A DNA stretch of 11,005 bases. Source: Chloroflexota bacterium. Its GTDB lineage: Bacteria; Chloroflexota; Chloroflexia; Thermomicrobiales; JADLAZ01. Where the stretch lies: NCBI GenBank assembly GCA_020849725.1, contig JADLAZ010000078.1:1-11005 (forward strand). The letters run 5' to 3'. This document shows positions 1-8,869 of the stretch, one piece after another. Made by a program: the position numbers and the translations under genes. The notes beneath the pieces are model-generated. The model was not told the origin of the DNA, searched no databases, and saw only the letters and a list, made by a program, of their open reading frames with translations. Each line of letters opens with the position of its first letter. Position 1 is the first letter of the stretch.

Positions 1-69
1 CGCCAGCCCGGCCAGTGCCGGCAAGAAGATCAGGACGGAGAGCAGCGGCCAGCCGGCGACGGAGATCAT
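1..69 (-). CDS. nuoM: NADH-quinone oxidoreductase subunit M, N-terminal fragment
   Basis: This is the first 23 codons of the next gene of the operon; the rest lies beyond the left edge of the window. The visible residues begin MISVAGWPLLSVLIFLPALA, a hydrophobic first transmembrane helix of the kind that opens NuoM proteins. Its ATG overlaps the nuoL stop by one base in the string TGATG, so translation is probably coupled to nuoL. A G-rich stretch (GGATGGGG) lies just upstream, inside the nuoL 3' end, and may act as a ribosome binding site. NuoM is one of three antiporter-like proton-channel subunits in the membrane arm of complex I. The call rests on position directly after nuoL plus the N-terminal pattern; no catalytic residues are inside the window. 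Confidence 0.85.
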   Translation of the reverse strand, partial: MISVAGWPLLSVLIFLPALAGLA

Positions 70-2045
70 CAGCGCCCCATCCCAATCAGCACGAAGACGA
101 GCACCACGACGGCGCCAGCCAGGATTGCCAGCGCATAGCTGCGCAGGAAGCCGGTCTGCAATGTGCGCAGTCCGGCGGCAGTCGCATAGGTCGCCCGGCT
201 GACTCCGTTGACTACCCCATCGACGACCTCCGGGTCCAGCGAGCGGCCGACGAACTGGCCGATGGCCGTGGCGGGCTGAACGAACAGGCGATCGTAGAGC
301 TGATCAAGGTACCAGCGGTTGAGGAGGAAGGCATAGACGCCACGGAAGCGGGCCGTCCATTGCGCCGGCAGCGCTGGCCGGCGCACGTAGCTGACATAGG
401 CCAGGCCGACCCCGCTCGCCGCCACCAGCACCGACAGCGCCAGCACCGTCCAGTAGAGCGCGCCTTGCGGGGGATGGACCACCTCGCCGTGGTAGCGAGT
501 GAAGACGGGTTCCAGGAAGCCGCCAATCAGTGGCGTCAGCACCGACCCGACCAGCGCCAGTCCGCCCAGCACGGCCATCGGCATGATGATCGTCGGCGCC
601 AGCGCGTGCAGGTGACGATCTTCCGGGCGGTGTTCTCGCAGCGCCTGCTGCCGACGACGCTCGCGCCGCAGGTGGCTGACATCCACTTCCTTGGTGTCGA
701 CCCGCTCCGCCCCGTGGAAGGCAAGGAACAGCGAGCGGAAGACATAGAAGCCAGTCAGTCCGACCGTGACCAGCAAGATCAGCCCGAGCAACAGGTTGCC
801 GTGCGATGGGTCGAACGCCGCCTGCAGGATCTCATCCTTGCTAAAGAAGCCTGACCAGAGTGGGATGCCGGCCAGCGCCAGCGCGCCTGACAGGTAGGTA
901 GCGTAGACCCAGGGCAGACGCCGCGCCAGGCCGCCCATCTTGAACAGGTCCTCTTCGCCGTGCAGCGCGTGAATGACGCCGCCGGCCGCCAGGAAGAGCG
1001 CTGCCTTGAAGAAGGCGTGCGACGTCAGGTGGAAAATGGCGGCCCCGTAGCTGCCGAGACCGGCGGCGACGAACATGTAGCCCAACTGGCTCACCGTTGA
1101 ATAGGCCAGCACCCGCTTGATGTTCGGCTGGACCAGTCCGATGGTCGCGGCCATGATTGCCGTCACTGCACCGATTATGGCGACGACTAGCATCACGCTC
1201 GGCGCACGCTCGAAGAGGGGATAGGCCCGGCACACCAGATACACGCCGGCGGTGACCATCGTCGCGGCGTGGATGAGCGCCGACACCGGCGTCGGACCGG
1301 CCATGGCATCCGGCAACCAGACGTGGAGCGGCAACTGGCCGGACTTCGCAATGGCGGCCAGCAGCAGCGCCAGCGTGATCCAGACCGCGGCTGGGCTGTC
1401 CAGTTGGCCCAGCTTCTCCGGCGCCGCCGTGAAGACGGTATCGTAGTCGAGCGAGCCGAAGATGGCGAAGATGCCGAAGGCCGCCGCCAACAGGCCGACA
1501 TCGCCAATCGAGTTGACGACGAAGGCCTTGACGCCGGCGCGAGCGTTCTCCTCTTTCTCGAACCAGAACGCGATCAACAGGTAGGACGACAAGCCCACGC
1601 CGCCCCAGCCGACGATGAGCAGCATGAAATTATTGGCCAGCACCAGCAACGACATCGCCAGAATGAACAGGTTCATGCAGGCGAAGAAGCGCCCGACACC
1701 GCGGTCGTCGGCCATGTAGCCGATGGCGTAGACATGGATCAGGAAGCCGACGCCGGTGATGACCAGCAACATCAGTGACGATAGTGGGTCGACCAGGAGC
1801 CCGAACGACGCCTTGAAGTCGCCGGCTGCCACCCACTGCCACAGCGTGACCTGGACGGCCTTCTGCGAGGCGGGCAGGGGCAGGAGTGTGCTCCAGACGA
1901 TCAGAGCCACGACGAAGGCTGCCCCGCACGCCAGCGACGCCACGTAGCCGGCCCATGGCTTGCGTCCTGGCCGACCGGCCAGGGCAGTGACCAGGAAGCC
2001 GATTGCCGGCAGCGCCAGCACCAGCCATACACTCTGGGTCGTCAA
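69..2045 (-). CDS. nuoL: NADH-quinone oxidoreductase subunit L (proton-translocating antiporter-like subunit)
   Basis: This is the distal membrane subunit of complex I, a homologue of Mrp antiporter subunits that forms one proton channel and carries the long lateral helix. Numbering from the TTG start (658 aa), the family landmarks are D182 in the SIGDVG motif, K234 in AKSGQLPLHVWLPDA, H259 in SALIHAATMVTAGVY, K348 in HAFFKAALF and K403/D404 in FFSKDE. The C-terminal NRWYLDQLYD...LQTGFLRSYA segment is the usual lateral-helix/anchor region. Position 148 is Gly in VGWGGVGL, where the family has Glu (E. coli E144). A charged Arg/His-rich loop of about 30 residues lies near residues 448-478. Start: TTG at 2045 follows GGAGGG with a 4-nt spacer. 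The in-frame GTG at 2063 (664 aa) has no visible ribosome binding site, but remains an alternative. The stop overlaps nuoM. Confidence 0.96.
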   Translation of the reverse strand: MTTQSVWLVLALPAIGFLVTALAGRPGRKPWAGYVASLACGAAFVVALIVWSTLLPLPASQKAVQVTLWQWVAAGDFKASFGLLVDPLSSLMLLVITGVGFLIHVYAIGYMADDRGVGRFFACMNLFILAMSLLVLANNFMLLIVGWGGVGLSSYLLIAFWFEKEENARAGVKAFVVNSIGDVGLLAAAFGIFAIFGSLDYDTVFTAAPEKLGQLDSPAAVWITLALLLAAIAKSGQLPLHVWLPDAMAGPTPVSALIHAATMVTAGVYLVCRAYPLFERAPSVMLVVAIIGAVTAIMAATIGLVQPNIKRVLAYSTVSQLGYMFVAAGLGSYGAAIFHLTSHAFFKAALFLAAGGVIHALHGEEDLFKMGGLARRLPWVYATYLSGALALAGIPLWSGFFSKDEILQAAFDPSHGNLLLGLILLVTVGLTGFYVFRSLFLAFHGAERVDTKEVDVSHLRRERRRQQALREHRPEDRHLHALAPTIIMPMAVLGGLALVGSVLTPLIGGFLEPVFTRYHGEVVHPPQGALYWTVLALSVLVAASGVGLAYVSYVRRPALPAQWTARFRGVYAFLLNRWYLDQLYDRLFVQPATAIGQFVGRSLDPEVVDGVVNGVSRATYATAAGLRTLQTGFLRSYALAILAGAVVVLVFVLIGMGR

Positions 2046-2049
2046 GGCA

Positions 2050-2055
2050 CCCTCC
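2050..2055 (-). promoter_or_regulatory. Shine-Dalgarno site deciding the nuoL start
   Basis: The minus strand reads GGAGGG, then TGCC, then TTG at 2045. The same GGAGGG plus 4-nt spacing precedes the nuoK GTG, and GGGAGG plus 4 nt precedes the nuoH GTG. This site lies inside the reading frame if the upstream GTG at 2063 is used, which argues for the TTG start. No comparable purine run precedes GTG 2063. Confidence 0.6.
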
Positions 2056-2087
2056 ACCGTCACAGCATCGCGCGGGTTTCGGTGTCA

Positions 2088-2109
2088 GCCGGCGCGGCGA
2101 CTGGCCGGC
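2088..2109 (-). other. GC-rich stem-loop in the nuoK-nuoL gap
   Basis: GCCGGC at 2088-2093 and GCCGGC at 2104-2109 are mutually complementary and leave a 10-nt loop; one flanking wobble pair can extend the 6-bp stem. It lies in the gap between the nuoK stop and nuoL. No T-run follows in the direction of transcription, so it is not an intrinsic terminator. GCCGGC is a common hexamer in this GC-rich window, so the pairing may be coincidental. Confidence 0.3.
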
Positions 2110-2122
2110 CCGTCACGGCGCG

Positions 2123-2425
2123 TCATCCCTTCAGAGCACTGACCTCATCGACATCGATGGTCGCCTTCGTCCGAAAGATCGATACGATGATCGCCAACCC
2201 GACGACGACCTCGGCGGCTGCCACCGCCATCAGAAAGAAGACGAACACCTGGCCGTCGAGCTGGACGTGATGGCGAGCGAAGGCGACGAACGCCAGATTG
2301 GCCGAGTTCAGCATCATCTCGATGCACATGAACATGACCAGTGGGTTCTTGCGGATGAGGACACCGACGACGCCGGTAGTGAACAGCACCGCGCTCAAGA
2401 TGAGATAGATGGAAGTGGGAGCCAC
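2123..2425 (-). CDS. nuoK: NADH-quinone oxidoreductase subunit K
   Basis: This is a small three-helix membrane subunit of complex I (100 aa, the family's usual length), homologous to MrpC, that links the NuoJ/H region to the antiporter-like subunits. The two conserved intramembrane glutamates are in their canonical places: E36 in [14 protein letters not shown] and E72 in [11 protein letters not shown]. Both are known to matter for proton translocation in E. coli NuoK. The start is GTG at 2425, preceded by GGAGGG with a 4-nt spacer. An ATG at 2427 overlaps it but is in another frame and leads to no family match. The gap to nuoJ is 66 nt and to nuoL 77 nt, both longer than most in this operon. 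Confidence 0.96.
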   Translation of the reverse strand: MAPTSIYLILSAVLFTTGVVGVLIRKNPLVMFMCIEMMLNSANLAFVAFARHHVQLDGQVFVFFLMAVAAAEVVVGLAIIVSIFRTKATIDVDEVSALKG

Positions 2426-2429
2426 ATCG

Positions 2430-2435
2430 CCCTCC
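2430..2435 (-). promoter_or_regulatory. Shine-Dalgarno site deciding the nuoK start
   Basis: The minus strand reads GGAGGG, then CGAT, then GTG at 2425. An out-of-frame ATG (2427-2425) overlaps the GTG, but it would sit only 2 nt from the purine run and encodes an unrelated short frame. The GTG gives the canonical NuoK N-terminus. Confidence 0.65.
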
Positions 2436-2450
2436 GGCCGTGTGCGTCCT

Positions 2451-2477
2451 GGCAGGTATGCGCTCGGCCTGCCGAGC
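2451..2477 (-). other. Two mutually exclusive stem-loops in the nuoJ-nuoK gap
   Basis: GCTCGG (2462-2467) and CCGAGC (2472-2477) form a perfect 6-bp stem with a 4-nt loop, beginning 14 nt past the nuoJ stop. Overlapping it, GGCAGG (2451-2456) can pair with CCTGCC (2468-2473) to give a different 6-bp stem with an 11-nt loop, so both cannot form at once. No T-tract follows, so termination is unlikely. An mRNA-processing, stability or nuoK-translation role is possible. This is read from base complementarity only. Confidence 0.4.
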
Positions 2478-2491
2478 CGTCGTGGTGCGTG

Positions 2492-2998
2492 CTAGAGGGT
2501 CCGCTTGGCCAACACGATCGCGCCGATGATCGCGGCCAGCAGGATGAGCGACGTTGCCTCAAACGGCAGAACGTAGCGCGAGTACAGGAGCTCGGCGACG
2601 GCGGTGATGTTGCTGGCAACAGCCGGCGCTGGCGGCGCTTGACCGAGGTTGGCGCCCCCGGCCCGCCAGACGATGAGCGCCACCAGGACCAGCAGCGCGC
2701 CGCCGAGGCCGAAGCCGAGCGCGCGCTGATTCGGCAGCCGCTCCTGCTCGACCTCCGATGTCGGATTGATCAGAAAAATCACGAATAGGAACAGCACCAT
2801 GATCGCGCCGGCGTAGACGACGATGTTGACGATGCCAACGAACTCGGCACTCAATGTGATGTACAGGACGGCCAGGCAGAAGAAGTTCAGCACCAGGAAC
2901 AGGGCGCTGTACACGGTCGTGCGCATCAGCACAACCATGATCCCGGCCACGGCGGCCACGGCCGCGACTACCGCTACGAACAGCGTCTCCAGGCTCAT
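2492..2998 (-). CDS. nuoJ: NADH-quinone oxidoreductase subunit J
   Basis: This is a five-helix membrane subunit of complex I (168 aa) that packs between NuoH and NuoK and takes part in coupling quinone chemistry to proton movement. The diagnostic stretch is the third helix, about residues 51-78, containing [20 protein letters not shown]; this helix is the one that switches conformation in studied complexes. Helices are also visible at about 5-24, 30-49, 95-111 and 147-164, with a Pro/Ala-rich loop (APPAPAVAS) near 121-129. The ATG overlaps the nuoI stop in the string ATGA, and no strong ribosome binding site precedes it, so translation is probably coupled to nuoI. The stop is TAG. Confidence 0.95.
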   Translation of the reverse strand: MSLETLFVAVVAAVAAVAGIMVVLMRTTVYSALFLVLNFFCLAVLYITLSAEFVGIVNIVVYAGAIMVLFLFVIFLINPTSEVEQERLPNQRALGFGLGGALLVLVALIVWRAGGANLGQAPPAPAVASNITAVAELLYSRYVLPFEATSLILLAAIIGAIVLAKRTL

Positions 2999-3480
2999 GC
3001 CGGCACTCGCGTGTCGCGCGGTCGTGGCTCAGACACAGCGGCCGGCGGTGGCACGAGCAGTCGCTCCTTGGTGTAGATGAAGTCCTGGCGCTGGAAGTCG
3101 GCCAGCTCGTACTCGTGGCCGAGGACGATCGCTTGCGTCGGGCAGGCTTCCTCGCAGTAGCCGCAGAAGATGCAGCGCAGCATGTTGATCTCATATCGGC
3201 GGGCGTAGCGCTCGCCTGGTGAGAAGCGCTCCTGGTCGGTGTTTTCTGCCGCCTCTACGTAGATGGCCTGCGCTGGGCAGGCAGCAGCGCACAGCGAGCA
3301 ACCGATGCACCGCTCCAGGCCATCCTCGTAGCGCATTAGGTGATGCCGGCCGCGGAAGCGAGGGATCGTCGGTGGCCGCTGCTCGGGGTACTGGTAGGTA
3401 ACCGGCTTGCGGCCAAGGTGACGAAATGTCATTCCCATGCCGCGCGCCAGCGCCACGATATCGTCCATCAGTTTGGGCAT
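2995..3480 (-). CDS. nuoI: NADH-quinone oxidoreductase subunit I (2x[4Fe-4S] ferredoxin-like)
   Basis: This peripheral-arm subunit carries clusters N6a and N6b, passing electrons from NuoG to cluster N2 in NuoB. Two ferredoxin motifs are complete in the 161-aa protein: [12 protein letters not shown] (C58, C61, C64, C68) and [12 protein letters not shown] (C103, C106, C109, C113). Under the usual ferredoxin fold, the last Cys of each motif ligates the other cluster. The N-terminal segment with [20 protein letters not shown] is the normal membrane-surface helix and strand. The C-terminus ends in a short Pro-rich tail. The ATG at 3480 has AGGAG with a 5-nt spacer. The stop overlaps the nuoJ start by 4 nt. 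It lies 87 nt after nuoH, the longest gap in the window. Confidence 0.97.
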   Translation of the reverse strand: MPKLMDDIVALARGMGMTFRHLGRKPVTYQYPEQRPPTIPRFRGRHHLMRYEDGLERCIGCSLCAAACPAQAIYVEAAENTDQERFSPGERYARRYEINMLRCIFCGYCEEACPTQAIVLGHEYELADFQRQDFIYTKERLLVPPPAAVSEPRPRDTRVPA

Positions 3481-3499
3481 ACCGGCTCCTCAAACGACT

Positions 3500-3513
3500 G
3501 GCCGGGGTCGGCC
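3500..3513 (-). other. Stem-loop in the nuoH-nuoI gap
   Basis: GGCCG (3500-3504) and CGGCC (3509-3513) pair around a 4-nt loop. The hairpin lies between an AT-richer patch (3521-3535) and the nuoI ribosome binding site (3486-3490). No T-run follows. The 87-nt gap (3481-3567) has no coding sequence that I can support. The short stem makes this tentative. Confidence 0.3.
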
Positions 3514-3567
3514 GCGGAGCATTGTACACAACATCACGATCGGGTGGGAGTGCGCCACATGCGCCGC

Positions 3568-4566
3568 TTACTGTGGTCGGAGCAGTAGGATTGCGATGGC
3601 TGTCAGGCCGATATTCAGGAGGCCGAGCGGCAGCAGCACCGTCCAGCCGAGACGCATGAGCCGGTCGTAGCGCAGGCGCGGCAGCGTGGCCCGGATCCAG
3701 ACGAACGAGGTCAGCAGCAGGAAGATCTTCAGGAAGAACCACCATGGGCCAGGTAGCAGCCCAAGCGGCCCGTAGTAGCCACCCAGGAAGACGGTGGTGG
3801 CAACTGCGCTGACCGTGATCATGTTGATGTACTCGGCCATGAAGAACATGGCGAACTTCATCGAGCTGTACTCGGTGTGGTAGCCGGCGACGAGCTCCTG
3901 CTCGGCCTCGGGCAGGTCGAACGGCGCGCGGTTGGTCTCGGCGATGCCAGAGATGGCATAGAGGACGAAGCCAAGCGGTTGGAGGAGGATCAGCCACCAG
4001 AACGACTGGAATTCGACGATCGTCGTCAAGCGAAGGCTGCCAACGAGCATCATCACCCCAACGAGCGACAGGCCGAGGCCCAACTCGTAGGAGATCATCT
4101 GAGCAGTCGAGCGCAGTCCGCCCAGCATCGCGTACTTGCTGTTGCTGGCCCAGCCGGCGAGGACGATGCCGTAGACGCCGAGCGACGAGATTGCCAGCAG
4201 GTAGAGCAAGCCGATATCGAGATTGGCGACCGACATGGTGATGGTGTAGCCGAGGACGGTGATGTCCGGTCCGATCGGGATGACGGCGAACGCGATCAGC
4301 GCGGCAATGACCGACAGCATCGGTGCGAGCGTGAAGACGATGCGATCGGCGCCGGCTGGGATGATGTCCTCCTTGAACATCAGTTTGACGCCGTCAGCCA
4401 GCGGCTGGAGCAGGCCCAGCGGGCCGACACGGTTGGGGCCGTAGCGGACCTGCAAGCGGGCGATGAACTTTCGCTCCAGCAGCGTCATGTAGGCGAAGCC
4501 GGTCGCCAGAGCGGCGCAGACGATCACGCTCTTGATGGCGGCCGCGATAATGACGTTGGCGTCCAC
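3568..4566 (-). CDS. nuoH: NADH-quinone oxidoreductase subunit H
   Basis: This is the membrane anchor of complex I (332 aa, about eight helices). It forms the quinone-access chamber with NuoD and NuoB and starts the chain of charged residues into the membrane arm. Family signatures are clear: [20 protein letters not shown] at residues 29-48, [20 protein letters not shown] at 51-70, and the acidic third loop with [20 protein letters not shown] at about 214-233, where the glutamates line the quinone/E-channel. [19 protein letters not shown] at 128-146 is also typical. The start is GTG at 4566, preceded by GGGAGG with a 4-nt spacer, and lies 9 nt after the nuoG stop. The stop is TAA. No unusual residues were noticed. 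Confidence 0.97.
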   Translation of the reverse strand: MDANVIIAAAIKSVIVCAALATGFAYMTLLERKFIARLQVRYGPNRVGPLGLLQPLADGVKLMFKEDIIPAGADRIVFTLAPMLSVIAALIAFAVIPIGPDITVLGYTITMSVANLDIGLLYLLAISSLGVYGIVLAGWASNSKYAMLGGLRSTAQMISYELGLGLSLVGVMMLVGSLRLTTIVEFQSFWWLILLQPLGFVLYAISGIAETNRAPFDLPEAEQELVAGYHTEYSSMKFAMFFMAEYINMITVSAVATTVFLGGYYGPLGLLPGPWWFFLKIFLLLTSFVWIRATLPRLRYDRLMRLGWTVLLPLGLLNIGLTAIAILLLRPQ

Positions 4567-4575
4567 TCGACCTCC

Positions 4576-6858
4576 CTAGCCCTGCGGGGCCGCGCTAGCG
4601 GCCAGCACCAGCCGCGCCGCGCCGGCCGGCGCTAAACCGGTCGGCCACTGCAGGCCCGTCAGACCGAGCCGCCCGTAGGTGATGCCCTGGTAGAGCGGCG
4701 CAACCTGGACGATCTCGGCCATAGTGTCGCGCGGTGTCGGATGGTCGAAGGCGTCGACACCGGCCAGGAGGGCGCCGAGATCGCGGATGATGCGCCAGTC
4801 GCTGCGAGCTGCGCCGGGCGGCGCGGTGCCGAGGCGCAACCGTTGCACGCGCCGCTCCAGGTTGGTGAAGGTGCCTTCTTTCTCGGTGAAGGCGGCGCCC
4901 GGCAGCACGACCGTCGCATGGTCGCGCAGCAGCGGCGTCAGCGTGATGTCCTGCACGATGAGGACGTCCAGCTTTGCCAGTGCGGTGGCGAAAGCAACCG
5001 GGTCGGCGGCCACGCCGCGCGGCACGCCACCGAAGAGGTACAGGCCGCGCAGCCGGCCGTCGGTGGCGGCAGACAGCATGTCGGCGCCGCCCAGGCCAAG
5101 GCCGATCGGCAGCGCACTCTGCCACTGGCGCTCCACAACCTCGCGCGCCGCCAGGCTCTCGACCGACGCCTGACCGGGCAGATGCGTTGGCAGCAGGCCC
5201 ATATCAATCGCGCCCTGCTCGTTCGCGCCCTGGACTAGCCCGTGCAATCCCAGCCCTGCCTCGTCACTGCTGCCCGTCATCAGCGCCAGTGCTCGCAGCG
5301 CCGACAGCAACTCCGTTCCTTCCGGCCGGGCCGTATCGTCGCGACGGTACAGGATGGCGCCGCGGCGCGGGCCGGCGGCGGCGTAGAGGCGAGCTGCACG
5401 ATCGAGGTCACCGGCCGGAACGCCAGATGCCTGCGCCACCTGATCGACGGTAATCTCGTCCAGCATCTCGCGCAAGAGCGGTGCCGGTTCAAAGCCCTCG
5501 ACAGCGAGACCCTCGCCCAGAATGATCTTGAGCAGCCCGGCCAGAACCAGCAGATCGGTGCCTGGCTTGTTGCGCAGCCAGACCCTCGCCCGCCGCGTCA
5601 GGCTGGACGGTTGATCGTGGATGACCAGCAGCGGCACGCGGTTAGCGGCTTTTTTCAACCGCAGGTCCAGCACGGGCGTCTCGTTGATCGGGTCGGCGCC
5701 GACGACCAGGATGGCGCCGGCCGTTTCCAGCGCGGCAATCGAGGCGGCGCCGGCGTCGTACTCGAATGGGGCGACAAAGCCGGCGCCGTCGACCCGGTGG
5801 TCCACATTCGGCGTGCCCAGCCCGAGCCGCATCACCTTCTGGAACAGGTACAGCTCCTCGTTGGTCAGATTGGTGGCGGCAATGCCGCCGACGGCACTGG
5901 CGCCGTGGCGCTCCGCGACGCCGCGCAGCTGGTTGGCGGCGGCGTTGAGCGCTTCGTCCCAGCTCGCTGGTTGCAGTACGCCGTCGCGGCGCACCAGTGG
6001 CTGGGTCAGGCGGTTGGCGGCGTTGATGAAGTCGTAGTTGTAGCGGCCGTAGTCACACAGCCAACCATCGTCGACGGCGGCATTCTCGCGCGACATGAAG
6101 CGCACGACCTGGTCGACAGCCTTGCGCGTGTGGACGGTGATGTTGCAGCCGACACTGCAGTGGGGGCAGACGGTGGCGATCGAATTCAGGTCCCACGGGC
6201 GCGCGCGGAACCGATACAGCGTGCTGGTGAGCGCGCCAACCGGGCAGATCTCGGTCGTGTTGCCGGAGAACGGGGAGTCGAAGGTGCGGCCCTCGGCCAA
6301 ACCGATCTCGGAGTGGTTGCCCCGCTCCAGGACCGTCAGCGACTCGTCACCGGCGATCTCCTGTGCGAAGCGGGTGCAGCGGTAGCAGAGGATGCAGCGC
6401 TCACGGTCGAGCTTGATCAGCGGGCTGAGATCGACCGGCTTCTCGTAGCGCCGCTTCGGCTCGATGAAGCGCGAGTTGCCCAGCCCGTGGCCAAAGGTAT
6501 TGTCCTGCAGCGGGCACTCACCGCCCTTGTCACATACCGGGCAATCGAGCGGATGATTGATCAGCAGGAACTCCAGCACCTGCTGGCGGCCATGACGCAC
6601 CAGCTCGGTCGTCGTCGTCACGACCATGCCATCGGTCACGGCCGTCGTGCAGGCGGTCGTCAGGCGCGGCGCCGGCGCGATCTGAACGAAACACATGCGG
6701 CAGGCGCCGACCGGCTTGAGCTTCGGATGGTAGCAGAAGACGGGGATCTCAATGCCGACCGTGGCGGCTGCGTCGACCAGGCTCATGCCCTTGGGCACGC
6801 GGGCGACGCGGCCGTCGATGGTGACGCTGACCAGATTGCTTGGGGGTTGGCTTCCCAT
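4576..6858 (-). CDS. nuoG: NADH-quinone oxidoreductase subunit G (Fe-S, molybdopterin-oxidoreductase-like)
   Basis: This is the largest peripheral subunit (760 aa) and conducts electrons from NuoF towards NuoI. The N-terminus is a [2Fe-2S] ferredoxin-like domain with N1b ligands C42, C53, C56 and C70. It is followed by the His/Cys N5 site (H102, C106, C109, C115 in NHPLDCPVCDKGGECPLQ) and the N4 site (C155, C158, C161, C205). CPHCSVGC then supplies C231, C234 and C238, with C268, the ligand set of the off-pathway N7 cluster that E. coli and Thermus have and many lineages lost. The remainder resembles the molybdopterin oxidoreductase fold, as in all NuoG, and ends with EGTFTNLERRVQ. Start: ATG 6858 follows AGAGGA; an in-frame TTG at 6903, 2 nt after the nuoF stop, would add 15 unconserved residues and lacks a ribosome binding site. 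Confidence 0.97.
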   Translation of the reverse strand: MGSQPPSNLVSVTIDGRVARVPKGMSLVDAAATVGIEIPVFCYHPKLKPVGACRMCFVQIAPAPRLTTACTTAVTDGMVVTTTTELVRHGRQQVLEFLLINHPLDCPVCDKGGECPLQDNTFGHGLGNSRFIEPKRRYEKPVDLSPLIKLDRERCILCYRCTRFAQEIAGDESLTVLERGNHSEIGLAEGRTFDSPFSGNTTEICPVGALTSTLYRFRARPWDLNSIATVCPHCSVGCNITVHTRKAVDQVVRFMSRENAAVDDGWLCDYGRYNYDFINAANRLTQPLVRRDGVLQPASWDEALNAAANQLRGVAERHGASAVGGIAATNLTNEELYLFQKVMRLGLGTPNVDHRVDGAGFVAPFEYDAGAASIAALETAGAILVVGADPINETPVLDLRLKKAANRVPLLVIHDQPSSLTRRARVWLRNKPGTDLLVLAGLLKIILGEGLAVEGFEPAPLLREMLDEITVDQVAQASGVPAGDLDRAARLYAAAGPRRGAILYRRDDTARPEGTELLSALRALALMTGSSDEAGLGLHGLVQGANEQGAIDMGLLPTHLPGQASVESLAAREVVERQWQSALPIGLGLGGADMLSAATDGRLRGLYLFGGVPRGVAADPVAFATALAKLDVLIVQDITLTPLLRDHATVVLPGAAFTEKEGTFTNLERRVQRLRLGTAPPGAARSDWRIIRDLGALLAGVDAFDHPTPRDTMAEIVQVAPLYQGITYGRLGLTGLQWPTGLAPAGAARLVLAASAAPQG

Positions 6859-6862
6859 GCGT

Positions 6863-6868
6863 TCCTCT
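6863..6868 (-). promoter_or_regulatory. Shine-Dalgarno site deciding the nuoG start
   Basis: The minus strand reads AGAGGA, then ACGC, then ATG at 6858. The upstream in-frame TTG at 6903 has only GACTGACC before it. The ferredoxin domain starts about ten residues after the ATG, so nothing conserved is lost by choosing it. Confidence 0.65.
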
Positions 6869-6905
6869 TCCGAAGCTGTAGGTCGAGTCGACGACCGTGG
6901 CAAGG

Positions 6906-8279
<1,374 letters not shown>

Positions 8280-8307
8280 GGTCGTTCCTTCGCGATCGAG
8301 ACGGAGA

Positions 8308-8841
8308 TCAGCGGTCGTAGAATGTCGGGTTGGGATCGGCGTCGGCGCGGGCGGTCAGACGGGCCAGCAGCGCGTCGATCGACTCGCGCGTCAGGTTGCC
8401 ATGGTACTCGCCGTCGACCAACAGCATTGGTGCGATGCCGCAGCCGGCCAGGCACTCCATCGGCAGCAGGGTGAAGCGGCCATCGGGTGTCGTGCCACCG
8501 ACGGGCACACCCAGGCGCTCGCTGAGGTAGTCGATCAACTGATCGCCACCGTTGAGGTAGCAGGCAAAGCCGCTGCAGCAGTTGACGACGTAGCGCCCGA
8601 CTGGCTTGAGGTAGAACATGTCGTAGAAGCTCGCCAGGCTGGCCAGCGCGTTCGGATCCTCGCCGACCAGCCCGGCCACCTCCTCCAGCAGCGTGCTGCT
8701 GAGCCAGCCTCGCTCCTGCTGGGCGAGGCGCAGCGCCGGGATCAGGCTGCTGCGCGAGTCGGGATAGCGTGTTACCTCGCGGCTGATGGCGGCGCGGGTC
8801 GCGTCCGACAACTGGTGGTGCGCAGCGGTCGTGTCAGTCAC
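8308..8841 (-). CDS. nuoE: NADH-quinone oxidoreductase subunit E ([2Fe-2S] N1a)
   Basis: This is the 24-kDa-type subunit that pairs with NuoF and holds cluster N1a in a thioredoxin-like domain. The 177-aa product has a helical N-terminus (residues 13-75, including YPDSRSSLIPALRLAQ), then the ligand pairs C89-x4-C94 and C130-x3-C134 (PMECLAGCGIAPMLLVDGEY). C88 is an additional adjacent cysteine in NCCSGFAC. The start chosen is GTG at 8841, giving MTDTTAAHH and a normal family length. A longer open frame continues upstream into nuoD, but only in a frame opposite to the NuoD protein. The ribosome binding site is modest (AGGGG, 9-nt spacer). It lies 56 nt after nuoD, with a stem-loop in between. 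Confidence 0.96.
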   Translation of the reverse strand: MTDTTAAHHQLSDATRAAISREVTRYPDSRSSLIPALRLAQQERGWLSSTLLEEVAGLVGEDPNALASLASFYDMFYLKPVGRYVVNCCSGFACYLNGGDQLIDYLSERLGVPVGGTTPDGRFTLLPMECLAGCGIAPMLLVDGEYHGNLTRESIDALLARLTARADADPNPTFYDR

Positions 8842-8869
8842 GGGTCGTGTCCCCTGGCGTGTAGTCCCG

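Noticed and set aside
15..854. Plus-strand open frame opposite nuoL, and similar frames at 2003-2788, 3877-4635 and 7284-7985
   Set aside because: All are antisense to conserved subunits, with biased Arg/Gln/Asp/His composition and no motifs. I treat them as shadows.
2064..3567. Intrinsic terminators in the membrane-subunit gaps
   Set aside because: Hairpins exist, but none is followed by a T-run in the direction of transcription, and the operon clearly continues.
6859..6905. Short GTCG/CGAC inverted repeat in the nuoF-nuoG gap as a possible hairpin
   Set aside because: A stem of only 4 bp with a 3-nt loop is not distinguishable from chance in GC-rich DNA.
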